Made by a program: the position numbers and the translations under genes
From: CAYPTB01 sp964413535
Lineage (GTDB): Bacteria > Planctomycetota > UBA1135 > GCA-002686595
Direction: 5' to 3'
Length of the DNA: 49,349 nt
Assembly (NCBI GenBank): GCA_964413535.1
Contig: CAYPTB010000011.1
Coordinates: 1-49,349, forward strand
Shown: positions 16,014 to 24,709 of the stretch, piece after piece
How positions within the stretch are numbered: the stretch's first letter is position 1
Layout: each line of letters starts with the position of its first letter
The notes under the pieces: model-generated
What the model saw: only the letters and a program-made list of their open reading frames with translations
Database searches by the model: none
What the model was told of the DNA's origin: nothing

Positions 16014-17629
16014 CAGGGCTTCACGGTCGGCCTCGCCGCGGAAGAGCTCTCGGCGCCGTTCTCGATCGTCAGGGACTCGAGGCTGCGCTCGCCCGGCCAG
16101 CCGGGCCCGGGGAGGGCGGGGGCGAGGAGCGCCGTCCCCTCGCCCTCCATGCTCCGCCACCTGACGAGCCCGAACAAGAGCGAGGTCTCGTGAACGAGGC
16201 GGCCATCGCTCCGGTACGTGCGGCGGGCGAACAGGCCCGAAAGCGAGCGGCGGTCCTCGTGAGCGTCCCGCTCGCGGCGCCACAACCCGCCGAACGAGCG
16301 CTCGCGGCGGACGTGGTCGGCGCCGCTCTCGACAACCCACAGCTCGAACGGCCACGCGTAATAGAAGTCGAAGATCGGGTCCCAGTGGAAGGGGTAGGGC
16401 GCCAGGACGGAGAGCCGGTCGCGGCCTGACTGGTCGCGGCGCTGGGCGAGGGGCCAGAGCTTCCACCATGAGCTCTCCTCGCCCGAGGTGCTCTCGCGCC
16501 GCCAGGACTGCCAGAACGGGAACACGAACGTGGATCGCCGCTGCGAGGTGGAGTACTCCTCCTTCCGCACGTGCACGAACGGCCACAGGACGCTCCAGGT
16601 CTCGAGACCGCCTTCTTCGAAGTGAGAGTAGAAGGGCCACACCCGGAAGCGCTGCTCGGCCAGCGGGTTCTTCCCGCCGGATTGGATGCGCACGAAGGGC
16701 CAGGGGGCGTCGACGGCCCAGAAGTCGGCCCGCGGATCGCTCGCCCACCCGAAGAACGGCCACAGCACGGTCGTACTCCGGTACGTTCCGCGTCGCGTGC
16801 GGCCGACGAGCGGCCAGACCATCCACAGCTTCTCCGTGCTGCCCGGACCGAGGTGCATGTCGTTCGTCTGCCAGTGCACGAACGGCCACAGGATGTTCGA
16901 CCTGTCGTAGAAGCCCTCGACCTCCGCGTGCATCCAGAGCGGCCACACTCGAAAGCTCGACAGGCCGCCTCCGTGTCCCCAGCCGATTATCGGGAACAGC
17001 ACGTGCTTCGTGTACTTCCCGTCGCGTTCGCCGGACGCGTACACGGGGAACAGCACGAACCGGATCTCGTCGTAGGTGCCGAAGTCTTCGATGTGCCCGT
17101 AGAACGGGAACCAGGCGAAGCTCTGCAGTTTCTCCTCGTCCTCCGCCCACCAGATCCCCGGTAGCGCGAGCAGGATCGTGCGGCGACCGCCATGTGCCGT
17201 GTCCCGCGCCCTCCACACGTAGATCGGCAGGAGCCACGAGGTCGAAGTTCGCTCTCCCGCGGTCACGCGTCCGAGCGGGTAGAGGTATTCCGCCCGCCAG
17301 CGCGCGTTCGCGAGCGGCGGCGGTCCGGTCGCGCCCTCGGGTTCGCGCGTCCAACCGAAGAAGGGGCGCAGGGCCCAAGCGTCGATCGGACCGTCGGGGC
17401 TCGATCGGCCCGCAGTCCACGCGCCGAACAAGGCTTCGGTGGCCGTGCCGCCGCCTGCGCTCGAAGCTCGCGTGTAGAGCGGCGCGAGACTCACGTCCCC
17501 GTTCGCCGCGACACACGCGCTCGTGCTCACGGCGATGCAGATCGCGAAAGCGAGCCGGCCGCGAGTCCGGCCCCGCGCCGAGCCTTCCGGAGGGGAGGGC
17601 TGACCTGCGCGCATGGTCTCCATGGTCAT
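16013..17629 (-). CDS. exported WPF-repeat protein heading the Mla operon, unknown function
   Basis: I do not recognise this 538-residue protein. An N-terminal signal-like segment (about 24-42, RLAFAICIAVSTSACVAANG) could be a lipoprotein signal with Cys39, though Thr at the -3 position is atypical, or a signal peptidase I site. The body is a degenerate repeat: [LVWF]-[WFR]-P-[FLIV]-[FWYV]-x-[HWGS] recurs about sixteen times from residue 87 to 431 (LRPFFGW 87, LFPIIGW 211, LWPFVHW 247, LWPFFGW 289, LWPFVHV 348, AWPFELW 425), mostly every 17-22 residues and rich in Trp/Phe/Tyr. This suggests repeated beta-hairpins, such as an outer-membrane barrel or an elongated beta structure. As the first gene of the operon (1-base overlap with mlaE), it is a candidate envelope partner of the Mla transporter. 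Confidence 0.7.
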   Translation of the reverse strand: MTMETMRAGQPSPPEGSARGRTRGRLAFAICIAVSTSACVAANGDVSLAPLYTRASSAGGGTATEALFGAWTAGRSSPDGPIDAWALRPFFGWTREPEGATGPPPLANARWRAEYLYPLGRVTAGERTSTSWLLPIYVWRARDTAHGGRRTILLALPGIWWAEDEEKLQSFAWFPFYGHIEDFGTYDEIRFVLFPVYASGERDGKYTKHVLFPIIGWGHGGGLSSFRVWPLWMHAEVEGFYDRSNILWPFVHWQTNDMHLGPGSTEKLWMVWPLVGRTRRGTYRSTTVLWPFFGWASDPRADFWAVDAPWPFVRIQSGGKNPLAEQRFRVWPFYSHFEEGGLETWSVLWPFVHVRKEEYSTSQRRSTFVFPFWQSWRRESTSGEESSWWKLWPLAQRRDQSGRDRLSVLAPYPFHWDPIFDFYYAWPFELWVVESGADHVRRERSFGGLWRRERDAHEDRRSLSGLFARRTYRSDGRLVHETSLLFGLVRWRSMEGEGTALLAPALPGPGWPGERSLESLTIENGAESSSAARPTVKP

Positions 17630-17818
17630 GGTGTAGGGACCTCGGATGGGACGAGCAAGGGCGCCATGGCCTGCGCGCGCGTCGTTCGGGGGGACGATGC
17701 GCTGCGCACGCGGCCCGCTTGTCGGCCCTCACCGCGATTGCTACGGTCGCCCGAAAGGGCTGCGCGGCTCACACCGTCGGCCACCTCGATCGGCAGGCAG
17801 CGCGGCCGAACCGTCCGC

Positions 17819-18802
17819 ATGGTCACCTATCTCTCCGGGATCCAGCCCACCGGCCGGCAGCACTACGGCAACTACTTCGGGGCGATCCGTCAGCACATCG
17901 AGCTCTCCAAAGAGGAAGGGCAGCACTTCTACTTCATCGCCGACTACCACGCGCTGACGACCAACCCTACACCCGCCGAATTGCGCGAGTGGGTGCGCGA
18001 GACGGCCGTGACATACCTGGCCCTCGGGCTCGACCTCGAGCGCGCCGTGCTCTTCCGACACAGTGACGTGCCGGAAGTCACCGAGCTCTCTTGGCTCCTC
18101 TCCTGCGTGACGGGCATGGGGCTCCTGGAGCGGGCCCACTCGTTCAAGGACAAGGTCGCAAAGGGCCTCAAGCCCAGCGTCGGACTCTTCACGTACCCGA
18201 TCCTCATGGCCGCCGACATCCTGGCCTACGATTCGGACCTCGTCCCCGTCGGCAAGGACCAGGTCCAGCACGTCGAGATGGCCCAGGACATGGCGGGGTA
18301 CTTCAACAACCTCTATGGCGACGTGTTCCGGCGGCCAGAAGCCCGTCTTCCCGCGGAGGAGGCGCATGCGCGCATTCCCGGCCTCGACGGCGAGAAGATG
18401 AGCAAGAGCTACGGCAACCACGTGTGGATCTTCGAGTCCGGAAAGGCCCTCCAGAAGGCCATCGGCCGAATCGCCACCGACAGCCGGGCACCCGAAGAGC
18501 CCAAGGATCCCGCGGGATTGCTCTTGTTCGACTTCATGAAGCTCTTCCTCCCGGCAACGGAGTACGAGCACTGGTGCTCCCGCGTGCGGCAGGGCGGAGC
18601 GAATGCTCCCGGGTACGGTCACGCGAAGGCGCGCCTCGTCGAGGCCATCGAGGAGTACTTCGAGAAAGCCCGAGCGCACCGCGAGGCGCTGCTCGCGGAC
18701 CCATCGGAAATCGATCGCATCCTCGCTCGCGGTGCCAGTGTCGCGCGTGAACGCGCTGCGTCCACTCGCGATCGCGCTCTGGTCGCTTGCGGTCTGCGCT
18801 AG
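17819..18802 (+). CDS. trpS: tryptophanyl-tRNA synthetase
   Basis: TrpRS charges tRNA-Trp. The 327-residue protein has the class I motifs: SGIQPTGRQHYGN near the N-terminus (HIGH counterpart HYGN at 15-18), the Trp-pocket region around 127-150 (YPILMAADIL, VGKDQVQH), and KMSKS at 193-197. ATG 17819 gives the family N-terminus (VTYLSGIQPTG) and the usual length; the frame continues far upstream without similarity. No Shine-Dalgarno site is visible. It diverges from the WPF-repeat gene across 189 bases. The tRNA-Trp gene is not in the window. Confidence 0.96.
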   Translation: MVTYLSGIQPTGRQHYGNYFGAIRQHIELSKEEGQHFYFIADYHALTTNPTPAELREWVRETAVTYLALGLDLERAVLFRHSDVPEVTELSWLLSCVTGMGLLERAHSFKDKVAKGLKPSVGLFTYPILMAADILAYDSDLVPVGKDQVQHVEMAQDMAGYFNNLYGDVFRRPEARLPAEEAHARIPGLDGEKMSKSYGNHVWIFESGKALQKAIGRIATDSRAPEEPKDPAGLLLFDFMKLFLPATEYEHWCSRVRQGGANAPGYGHAKARLVEAIEEYFEKARAHREALLADPSEIDRILARGASVARERAASTRDRALVACGLR

Positions 18803-18845
18803 TGTCGCGAGTATGGACGGAGCCGAAGACGCGCAAGGAGTTCGC

Positions 18846-19331
18846 ATGCGAAAGCTCGAGACCCTCTTTTCCTTCGTCGTCGCGACACTCCTCGGCGTGG
18901 GCTGTGGCACCGCTTCCGTGGAACCCGACGTTCCTCGCCCTCCCGAATCCCTCGGCCCCTGGACGGACGCTTTCCTCGAACGCGGTCTCTTGATCGCGGA
19001 CGAGATCACGATCGAAGGCCCACCGGCCCTGCGCGACCATCTCGTGCTGCCTCAGGATCCCGAGAACGCGACCAACACGACGCGCGCCACCGACGATGGG
19101 CTCTTGCAACTCGTCGAGGCGAAGACCACCGCGGGAGCGGAGATCCGCGCCCACCTCGACAATTGGGAGCTCGTGGCGACCCAACGTCTGAGGGTGCTCG
19201 AGCGACCGGTGGAGACCGACGTTCGAGTGATCGCCCGCGGACTTGCCGCCTTCCATCCCCTGGGGTCCACTGCGGAGGGCGGCGTGCGTCGCGGGGCCGA
19301 ACTGTCCTTCCTGGGCGAGCTCGCTCGTTGA
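18846..19331 (+). CDS. small putative lipoprotein
   Basis: The 161-residue protein starts at ATG 18846, with AAGGAG 5 bases upstream, one of the best ribosome-binding sites here. It has a basic N-terminus, a hydrophobic core and a lipobox ending at Cys20 (LGVGC), so it is probably lipidated and periplasmic or outer-membrane facing. The rest is acidic with no domain I recognise. It follows trpS by 43 bases and precedes a second lipoprotein. Function unknown. Confidence 0.7.
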   Translation: MRKLETLFSFVVATLLGVGCGTASVEPDVPRPPESLGPWTDAFLERGLLIADEITIEGPPALRDHLVLPQDPENATNTTRATDDGLLQLVEAKTTAGAEIRAHLDNWELVATQRLRVLERPVETDVRVIARGLAAFHPLGSTAEGGVRRGAELSFLGELAR

Positions 19332-19572
19332 CCGATCGTCGCGGCCTTGGACCCCATCCATCGGCATCGCGATCGCGATGCCGGCCGGCTGGGTTCGAGG
19401 CTCGACTTGGCCCTCCAGCGCACGCGAGCGCGCTGGCTCGACCCGACTCGAGTTCGCGGCGCCTTGCCCCGAGCGGCCAGTTCGTCCTTCGATCTCCTGC
19501 GTTTGCGGGCGGCTCTTTCGTCCGTACCGCCGTACCGCGCGAGCCGCTCCTTTCCGTGGACCGCGGGGTGGC

Positions 19573-20739
19573 ATGAAGTCTTCGAGCTCGCGCGTCTTGG
19601 CTCTGCTCCTTCTCACGGCGTGTGGCACGACCGACGCCTTCACCATCCCGACCTCGAGGACGGGACCCTACGACGCACTTCCGGAACGATCGATCGAGAA
19701 GCTGCGCGAAGTGCAGGCGGATTGGGGAGCCGGGCAGCTCCGCATCGCCCGTGCGGGTCTCTTGTCCCTGCTCGTCGGGCACCCACGGAACATCCCCCTC
19801 GGGATCCTCTTGCAGGAACTCGAAATCGAGACGCTCGAGCGCGGCCGCGAGCTCGTGGACATGGACATCTACGGCTCCGACGTCGACTGGGACCACAAGC
19901 TCATGCGGTGGTACCGCCAACGGACGGATCAGTCTCCGACGCCCGAACGCCTGGTGTTGGCCGCCCGCCTCGAGACCGACGGCCCGTCCGCGCGAGTCCT
20001 TCTCGAACGCGCGGTAGCGATCGATCCCGAATGCGCTTGGGCGCACTATGGCCTCGCTCACCTCGCCTTCCAGGCCGAAGACTTCGCCGGAGGTCGTGCC
20101 GGGCTCGAGCGCGCGATCCAAATCGATCCGGGGAACCTCGCTGCGCGCCGCCTGCAGACCCGGACGCTCGCGCACTCGGCGAAGAAGGCCGATGCGATCC
20201 GAGCGCTCGAGCTCTGGCACGAGGTTGCCCGGGACGACCCATTCGTTCGACCCAGGGAGCTTGCGGAAGCGGAACTCGACCTCGCGATCCTGTGCGCGGA
20301 GGTCGGGAGGACCGACGAGGTCGAAGATCTCTGTGCGAGCCTGATCTCCGAGGGGATCATCGATCGGGCGCCCGTGTACCTCGTTCTGGCTGCGTCGCGA
20401 ATCTCAGCCGGCGATTCCGACGGCGCGCTCGACGCCGCAAGTCGCGCGAGTCGCCTTGCCCCTTTGGAGGCTCTGGCCCACGTGCAGCGCGCGCTCGTCC
20501 TGGAGGACTGGGAGGCGCGACCCGAGAAGGCCTACGAGGCGTGGGTGCAGGCCCTCGAGGCGGCACGCGGTACGGCGGCGCAGAATCTGTCCGGACAGAA
20601 CGCCGCCGCTCGTCCCCAGCCGGCAACGGTTCGGGACGCCCAGCTCTGGCTGCAAGCTCGAACGCGGCTCGAGAGGCTCGAGCGGCGCGGGATCGGGGGC
20701 CCGGCCCCGTTCGTGAAGACGGACGCGGTGGAGCCGTGA
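19573..20739 (+). CDS. TPR-like lipoprotein
   Basis: The 388-residue protein begins at ATG 19573 with a short lipoprotein signal (Cys17 in LLTAC). The middle (about residues 138-190) reads as tetratricopeptide-like helices: ARVLLERAVAIDPECAWAHY, then LAFQAEDFAGGRAGLERAIQ and IDPGN. Weaker helical repeats continue to about 345. TPR proteins scaffold protein-protein contacts; the partner is unknown. The stop overlaps the dtd start (GTGA), so the two are coupled. The 241 bases upstream hold no gene I can support. Confidence 0.75.
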   Translation: MKSSSSRVLALLLLTACGTTDAFTIPTSRTGPYDALPERSIEKLREVQADWGAGQLRIARAGLLSLLVGHPRNIPLGILLQELEIETLERGRELVDMDIYGSDVDWDHKLMRWYRQRTDQSPTPERLVLAARLETDGPSARVLLERAVAIDPECAWAHYGLAHLAFQAEDFAGGRAGLERAIQIDPGNLAARRLQTRTLAHSAKKADAIRALELWHEVARDDPFVRPRELAEAELDLAILCAEVGRTDEVEDLCASLISEGIIDRAPVYLVLAASRISAGDSDGALDAASRASRLAPLEALAHVQRALVLEDWEARPEKAYEAWVQALEAARGTAAQNLSGQNAAARPQPATVRDAQLWLQARTRLERLERRGIGGPAPFVKTDAVEP

Positions 20740-21191
20740 GAGCCGTCGTGCAGCGGGTCGCGCACGCGCGCGTGCTCGTCGACGGCGAAATCGTCGGTCG
20801 TTGTGGTCGCGGCCTGCTCGTCCTGCTGGGGGTGATGCGCGGAGACGGCGAATCCGAGGCCCGCAGGCTGGCGCAGCGCATTGGATCCTTCCGTTGCTTC
20901 GAGGATGCCGATGGACGCATGAACGAGAGCCTCGTCGCGGTGCACGGCGCGGCGCTCGTCGTCAGTCAGTTCACGCTTGCCGCGGACGGGCGCAAGGGCC
21001 GCCGACCCTCCTTCGACCGCGCGGCGATCCCCGAGGTCGCCCGCCCGCTGTGCGAAACCTTTGCGACCGCCCTCGAGGCGCTCGGGATTCCGACGGAGAG
21101 AGGCGTCTTCGGCGCCAAGATGGTCGTCGAGCTCGTCAACGAGGGCCCGGTGACCTTCGTCCTCGACGAAGCACCACAGGAGTCGGCCTGA
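20736..21191 (+). CDS. dtd: D-aminoacyl-tRNA deacylase
   Basis: Dtd hydrolyses D-amino acids (and glycine from tRNA-Ala) from tRNA, a chirality proofreading step. The 151-residue protein has the family N-terminus (V)RAVVQRV, the SQFT motif (77-80), RRPSF (89-93) and the cross-subunit motif EGPVTF (136-141) that carries the Gly-cisPro dyad. The start is GTG, overlapping the stop of the upstream TPR gene. Length matches the family (about 145-150). Confidence 0.93.
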   Translation: MRAVVQRVAHARVLVDGEIVGRCGRGLLVLLGVMRGDGESEARRLAQRIGSFRCFEDADGRMNESLVAVHGAALVVSQFTLAADGRKGRRPSFDRAAIPEVARPLCETFATALEALGIPTERGVFGAKMVVELVNEGPVTFVLDEAPQESA

Positions 21192-21547
21192 AGGCATAAC
21201 TCAGTTGGGACCTGGTGGTTAGGCATGCGCTGACGCGCCAGGGCCTGCAGCGGGAGCTCGCAGACTCCGGCGGGAGAGCCGGGTTCCGGGCGCAACCCGT
21301 TGACTTCGCGAGGCTTGAGACGTGCCCAACGAGCGTCGCAGTCGTAGCGTGCGTCCGGCGTGGCCCGCGCGAGCAAGCCCTTCAGCGGCCACAAGCTCTT
21401 ACTTGACGGGGAGATACTGCGCCTCCTACCTTTCCTTACGAGGGCCGGAGCGGCGCGGGCGGCTACCCCATCCCCCGACACCCCCTTCGGGGTAGCTCCG
21501 GGACTTGGGTTCCCGGTCCTCGGGCCCCACACAGCCACCAACGGGAC
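21192..21547. other. intergenic region before the HU/IHF-like gene
   Basis: These 356 bases have no convincing coding frame. They contain a promoter candidate for the next gene (21403-21432) and a few short GC-rich inverted repeats such as CCCCCTTCGGGG near 21481. I looked for SRP RNA, RNase P RNA, tmRNA and tRNA signatures and found none. A long 5' leader of about 105 bases follows the predicted transcription start. Confidence 0.5.
21403..21432 (+). promoter_or_regulatory. promoter of the HU/IHF-like gene
   Basis: TTGACG (21403-21408) and TACCTT (21427-21432) are 18 bases apart on the plus strand, upstream of the DNA-binding-protein gene at 21548. The -35 box is near consensus and the -10 is moderate. 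This stretch is locally less GC-rich than its surroundings. Confidence 0.5.
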
Positions 21548-21940
21548 ATGAGCGGAGCGCCGAGCCACACGACCACCAAGAAGGAGCTGGTCAATCAGAT
21601 CGCCGACCAGACCGGCCAGACGAAGGTGATCGTCAAGGACATCATCCAGCGCTTCCTCGACTGCATCATCGAGGAGCTGGCGGAGGGCAACCGCCTGGAG
21701 TTCCGCGAGTTCGGAGTCTTCGAGGTCAAGCAGCGGGCGGCGCGCCGTGCCCAGAACCCGCGCACGCTGGAGAAGGTGAGCGTCCCCGAGAAGCGCGTCG
21801 TCAAGTTCAAGGTCGGCCGGCTGATGCGCGAGCGAGTTTGCGACGAACGGCCGGAGGAGCGCCCCGTGCTCGAAGAGCCGCCGGAGCCCGAGCGAGTCTC
21901 GCAGCCGGCCAGGCCTTCGCAACCGGACTCGCCGTTCTAG
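21548..21940 (+). CDS. HU/IHF-family DNA-binding protein with C-terminal extension
   Basis: This is a nucleoid protein that bends DNA as a dimer. Residues 10-98 cover the whole HU/IHF fold: KKELVNQIADQTG at the N-terminal helices, then NRLEFREFGVFEVKQRAAR into the beta arm, with ARRAQNPRT at its tip, and VVKFKVGRLMRERV at the end. The Pro of the arm tip, which intercalates in DNA, is in NPRT. About 30 extra residues rich in Pro and Glu follow (RPEERPVLEEPPEPER). The type (HU or IHF) cannot be settled by eye. It converges on the sulfatase with a 3-base gap. Confidence 0.9.
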   Translation: MSGAPSHTTTKKELVNQIADQTGQTKVIVKDIIQRFLDCIIEELAEGNRLEFREFGVFEVKQRAARRAQNPRTLEKVSVPEKRVVKFKVGRLMRERVCDERPEERPVLEEPPEPERVSQPARPSQPDSPF

Positions 21941-21943
21941 CGG

Positions 21944-23341
21944 TCAGCGCGACGAGCTCGATCCGGGGTTCTCGAGCAGTTGCCGCAGGGCCTCGTAGGC
22001 AGGTCGGGCCGGATCGTCTTCGTCGAGGGGAAGTAGGTTGGCTTGCTCGAAGGGATCCCGAGCGAGGTCGAACAGCTCTTCGTTGGCTCCCGCGATGAGC
22101 TTGAAACGCGCGTCGCGCGCCGCGCGTCGGCTCTCGCTCGGCGCCGGTCCGTTCGGCTCGAAGGACTCCGAGTACAGGATCTCGCGCAGCGATGAGCGCG
22201 ACGGATCCTCCAGGTAGGGGAGGAGGCTCAGGGAGTCGAGCTCGACGTCGGGAAGCGTCGTTGCGAGGTCGACGTGCGCCAAGTCCGCGACCGTTGCGAA
22301 CAGATCCGCGACGTGCACGAGCGCCGCGCACGTGACGCCGCCCTGGGCCACCCTCGGCCCGGCCGCGATCAGAGGGACGCGAATTCCGCCCTCGTACAGC
22401 GTTCCCTTCGCGCGCCGTGCGAAGGGCTCGGGGACGATCGATCCGAGCGTCCCGTTGTCGCCGACGAGGATGACGTTGGTGTGCGCGAGTTCCTCTCCGA
22501 GCTCGTCGAACAGGCGGCCGAGCAGAGTGTCCGTCGCCTCGACCATCGCATGGAACAAGTCTCGGGGCTCGGCATCGTCGCCGGCCTGCAGCGAGCAGAG
22601 CTCTTCGGGCGGTCGATGGAGCGGCGCGTGCACGGCGTGCAGGGCGAGGTAGCAGAACCAAGGCTCGCGAGCCTTTCTCGTCCACGCCAATGCATCGGCG
22701 ACCGTGGCTTCCGGCAGGTATCCCGAGCGCGTCGTTCGTTCACCGTCCACGATCGCGGGCCATTCGAAGTAGGCGTCGGGCCCGCGCAGGAGAGCTCCCG
22801 AGTAGTGATCGTATCCCGCGTCGTTCGGGGCCCTCCATCCTCCCACGCTCTCGTTCCCGAGGTGCCATTTGCCGAAGGCGGCGTGTGCAAAGCGGCGTCC
22901 CGTTCCGGCATCGAGCATCTCCGGCAGCGTGACCTCGGAGAGCTGGAGGGCCCACTCGTCGGGCTTGCCCGCCTCCACGAGCTTGCCGATCCCCGTGCGG
23001 AATCCCAGGCGCCCGGTCTGGATCGCCGCGCGCGTGGGCGAGCATACAGGAGCCGACCAGACGTTCTCGAAGCGCACTCCCCGAGCCGCTAGGGCATCCA
23101 TGTTCGGAGTCGGCGCCGGATCGCCTCCCACTCCGTAGCACCCGAGCGCATCGACACCGAAGTCGTCGAGCACGATCAAGAGGACGTTCTCGGCACCTTC
23201 CGAGCGCCCGTCGCGCGAGCATGCCGACGCGAGGACGGCGAGTAGGCATCCCCTCAGCCAGAGCGCTCGGCGCGCTGCCTCCTCGCAAGCGACGGCCGAT
23301 CGCGTGCGACGCGTCCAACGGGTCGAACTCGGCTCGCGCAT
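21944..23341 (-). CDS. sulfatase, probable lipoprotein
   Basis: This is a type I sulfatase of the alkaline phosphatase superfamily, hydrolysing sulfate esters. The 465-residue protein has a membrane-export segment ending at Cys41 (LASAC lipobox), the metal-binding start LIVLDDFG (Asp59, Asp60), and the formylglycine motif C-S-P-T-R at 100-104, with TGR after it. GKWHLG and VGDNGTLG follow, completing the usual active-site set. The Cys-type motif needs a formylglycine-generating enzyme, not seen here. The substrate cannot be told; there is no polysaccharide-utilisation cluster around it. It lies 23 bases after the cystathionine synthase gene on the same strand. Sulfatases are abundant in Planctomycetota. 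Confidence 0.9.
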   Translation of the reverse strand: MREPSSTRWTRRTRSAVACEEAARRALWLRGCLLAVLASACSRDGRSEGAENVLLIVLDDFGVDALGCYGVGGDPAPTPNMDALAARGVRFENVWSAPVCSPTRAAIQTGRLGFRTGIGKLVEAGKPDEWALQLSEVTLPEMLDAGTGRRFAHAAFGKWHLGNESVGGWRAPNDAGYDHYSGALLRGPDAYFEWPAIVDGERTTRSGYLPEATVADALAWTRKAREPWFCYLALHAVHAPLHRPPEELCSLQAGDDAEPRDLFHAMVEATDTLLGRLFDELGEELAHTNVILVGDNGTLGSIVPEPFARRAKGTLYEGGIRVPLIAAGPRVAQGGVTCAALVHVADLFATVADLAHVDLATTLPDVELDSLSLLPYLEDPSRSSLREILYSESFEPNGPAPSESRRAARDARFKLIAGANEELFDLARDPFEQANLLPLDEDDPARPAYEALRQLLENPGSSSSR

Positions 23342-23364
23342 CGAGCGCGAAACGCTCGATGTGC

Positions 23365-24546
23365 CTAACTGCGCACTCGGCATGTCTTGCGGACGGTGTC
23401 GAGCGCCTGACGCACGTCGTCGATCAGATCGTCGACGTGCTCGATTCCCACGGACAGCCGCACGAGGCCGTCCTGGAGTCCCGCAGCCCGGCGCTTCTCG
23501 GCCGGAATGCTCGCGTGCGTCATGAGGGGGGGGACTTCGACCAGCGACTCCACGCCGCCCAGGGATTCGGCCAAGGTGAAGATCCGCGTCGCCCTCGAGA
23601 AGGTCTTCCCGGACTCGACATCCCCAGCCAGCTCGAAGGACACCATTCCGCCGAAGTCCGACATCTGGCGCTTCGCGAGCGCGTGCTGGGGATGACTCTC
23701 GAGACCCGGGTAGATCACGCGCTCGACGATGTCCTGTTCCTCGAGGAAGCGGGCGACGGCGAGCGCGTTCTGGCAGTGTCGTTCCATCCGCACCGCGAGG
23801 GTCTTCGTCCCGCGCAGGACGAGGAAGGCATCCATGGGGCCGAGCTGCCCGCCGACCGCGTTCTGGTAGAAGGCGAGCTCGTCGCGGAGACGAGCGTCGT
23901 TCCCGCAGATGCACCCCGCGACGACGTCGGAGTGTCCGCCGAGGTACTTCGTCAATGAGTGCAGGACGAGGTCGGCGCCGAGTTCCAGCGGCCGTTGCAG
24001 GAAAGGGGTCGCGAAGGTGTTGTCGACGACGGTCAGGATCCCGCGCTGCTTCGCCACCGCCGACAGCCGCTCGATGTCACACAGGGCGAGCAGCGGGTTC
24101 GTCGGCGTCTCGAGATACAGGTAGCGCGTTTCGGGGCGCAGCGCTCGTTCGACCGCCTGCGGGTCCGTCGAGTCGACGAAGGTGAACTCGATCCCGTAGC
24201 GCGAGAACACCTTCATGAAGAGGCGGTAGGTGCCGCCGTACAGATCGTTGCCGCACACGACGTGGTCGCCCGGAACCAGGCGATCGACCAGCGCATTCGT
24301 CGCCGCGAGCCCGGATGCGAAGCCGAGTCCCCAGTCCGCGCCTTCGAGCGACGCGACGTTCCGCTCCAGCGCCGTCCGGGTCGGATTCGTCGTGCGCGAG
24401 TACTCGTAGCCCTGGCGCGGCTCGCCGGGCGAATCCTGTTGATAGGTGCTGTTGAAGTACACCGGTGTCATCAGAGCACCGTTGTCGGGGTTCGATTCCT
24501 GTCCGGCGTGGATCGCTCGGGTCTCGAAACGGCTCGGTTTCTTCAT
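23365..24546 (-). CDS. cystathionine gamma-synthase/lyase-family PLP enzyme
   Basis: This is a Cys/Met-metabolism PLP enzyme. The 393-residue protein shows Tyr48-x-Arg50 in YEYSRTTNPTR, Asp175 in VVDNTFATP, and the Schiff-base Lys200 in HSLTKYLGGHSD. The N-terminal ETRAIHAGQ is shared by MetB-type synthases and gamma-lyases, so substrate direction is not certain; MetB-like transsulfuration is the first guess. The start ATG 24546 has GAGGAG 7 bases upstream, one of the few strong ribosome-binding sites. It is divergent from mutS2 and followed by the sulfatase. Confidence 0.9.
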   Translation of the reverse strand: MKKPSRFETRAIHAGQESNPDNGALMTPVYFNSTYQQDSPGEPRQGYEYSRTTNPTRTALERNVASLEGADWGLGFASGLAATNALVDRLVPGDHVVCGNDLYGGTYRLFMKVFSRYGIEFTFVDSTDPQAVERALRPETRYLYLETPTNPLLALCDIERLSAVAKQRGILTVVDNTFATPFLQRPLELGADLVLHSLTKYLGGHSDVVAGCICGNDARLRDELAFYQNAVGGQLGPMDAFLVLRGTKTLAVRMERHCQNALAVARFLEEQDIVERVIYPGLESHPQHALAKRQMSDFGGMVSFELAGDVESGKTFSRATRIFTLAESLGGVESLVEVPPLMTHASIPAEKRRAAGLQDGLVRLSVGIEHVDDLIDDVRQALDTVRKTCRVRS

Positions 24547-24709
24547 GTCCGGTTCTCCTCGGATCGACGGACAGTGTCGCGCATCGAGGCAGCTTGGAAC
24601 AGTCGGGGTGGGGGACGGAAGGATCACACTCCCCTGGAAACCGATGCACCCGTACCGGAACAATGCGGCTCGCATGGAACGCAAGCCCGGGGACGGCGGG
24701 GCGGGGGTG

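Noticed and set aside
21192..21547. Structured RNA (SRP, 6S, RNase P, tmRNA) in the gap before the HU/IHF-like gene
   Set aside because: None of the conserved sequence blocks of these RNAs is present on either strand; the visible hairpins are short.
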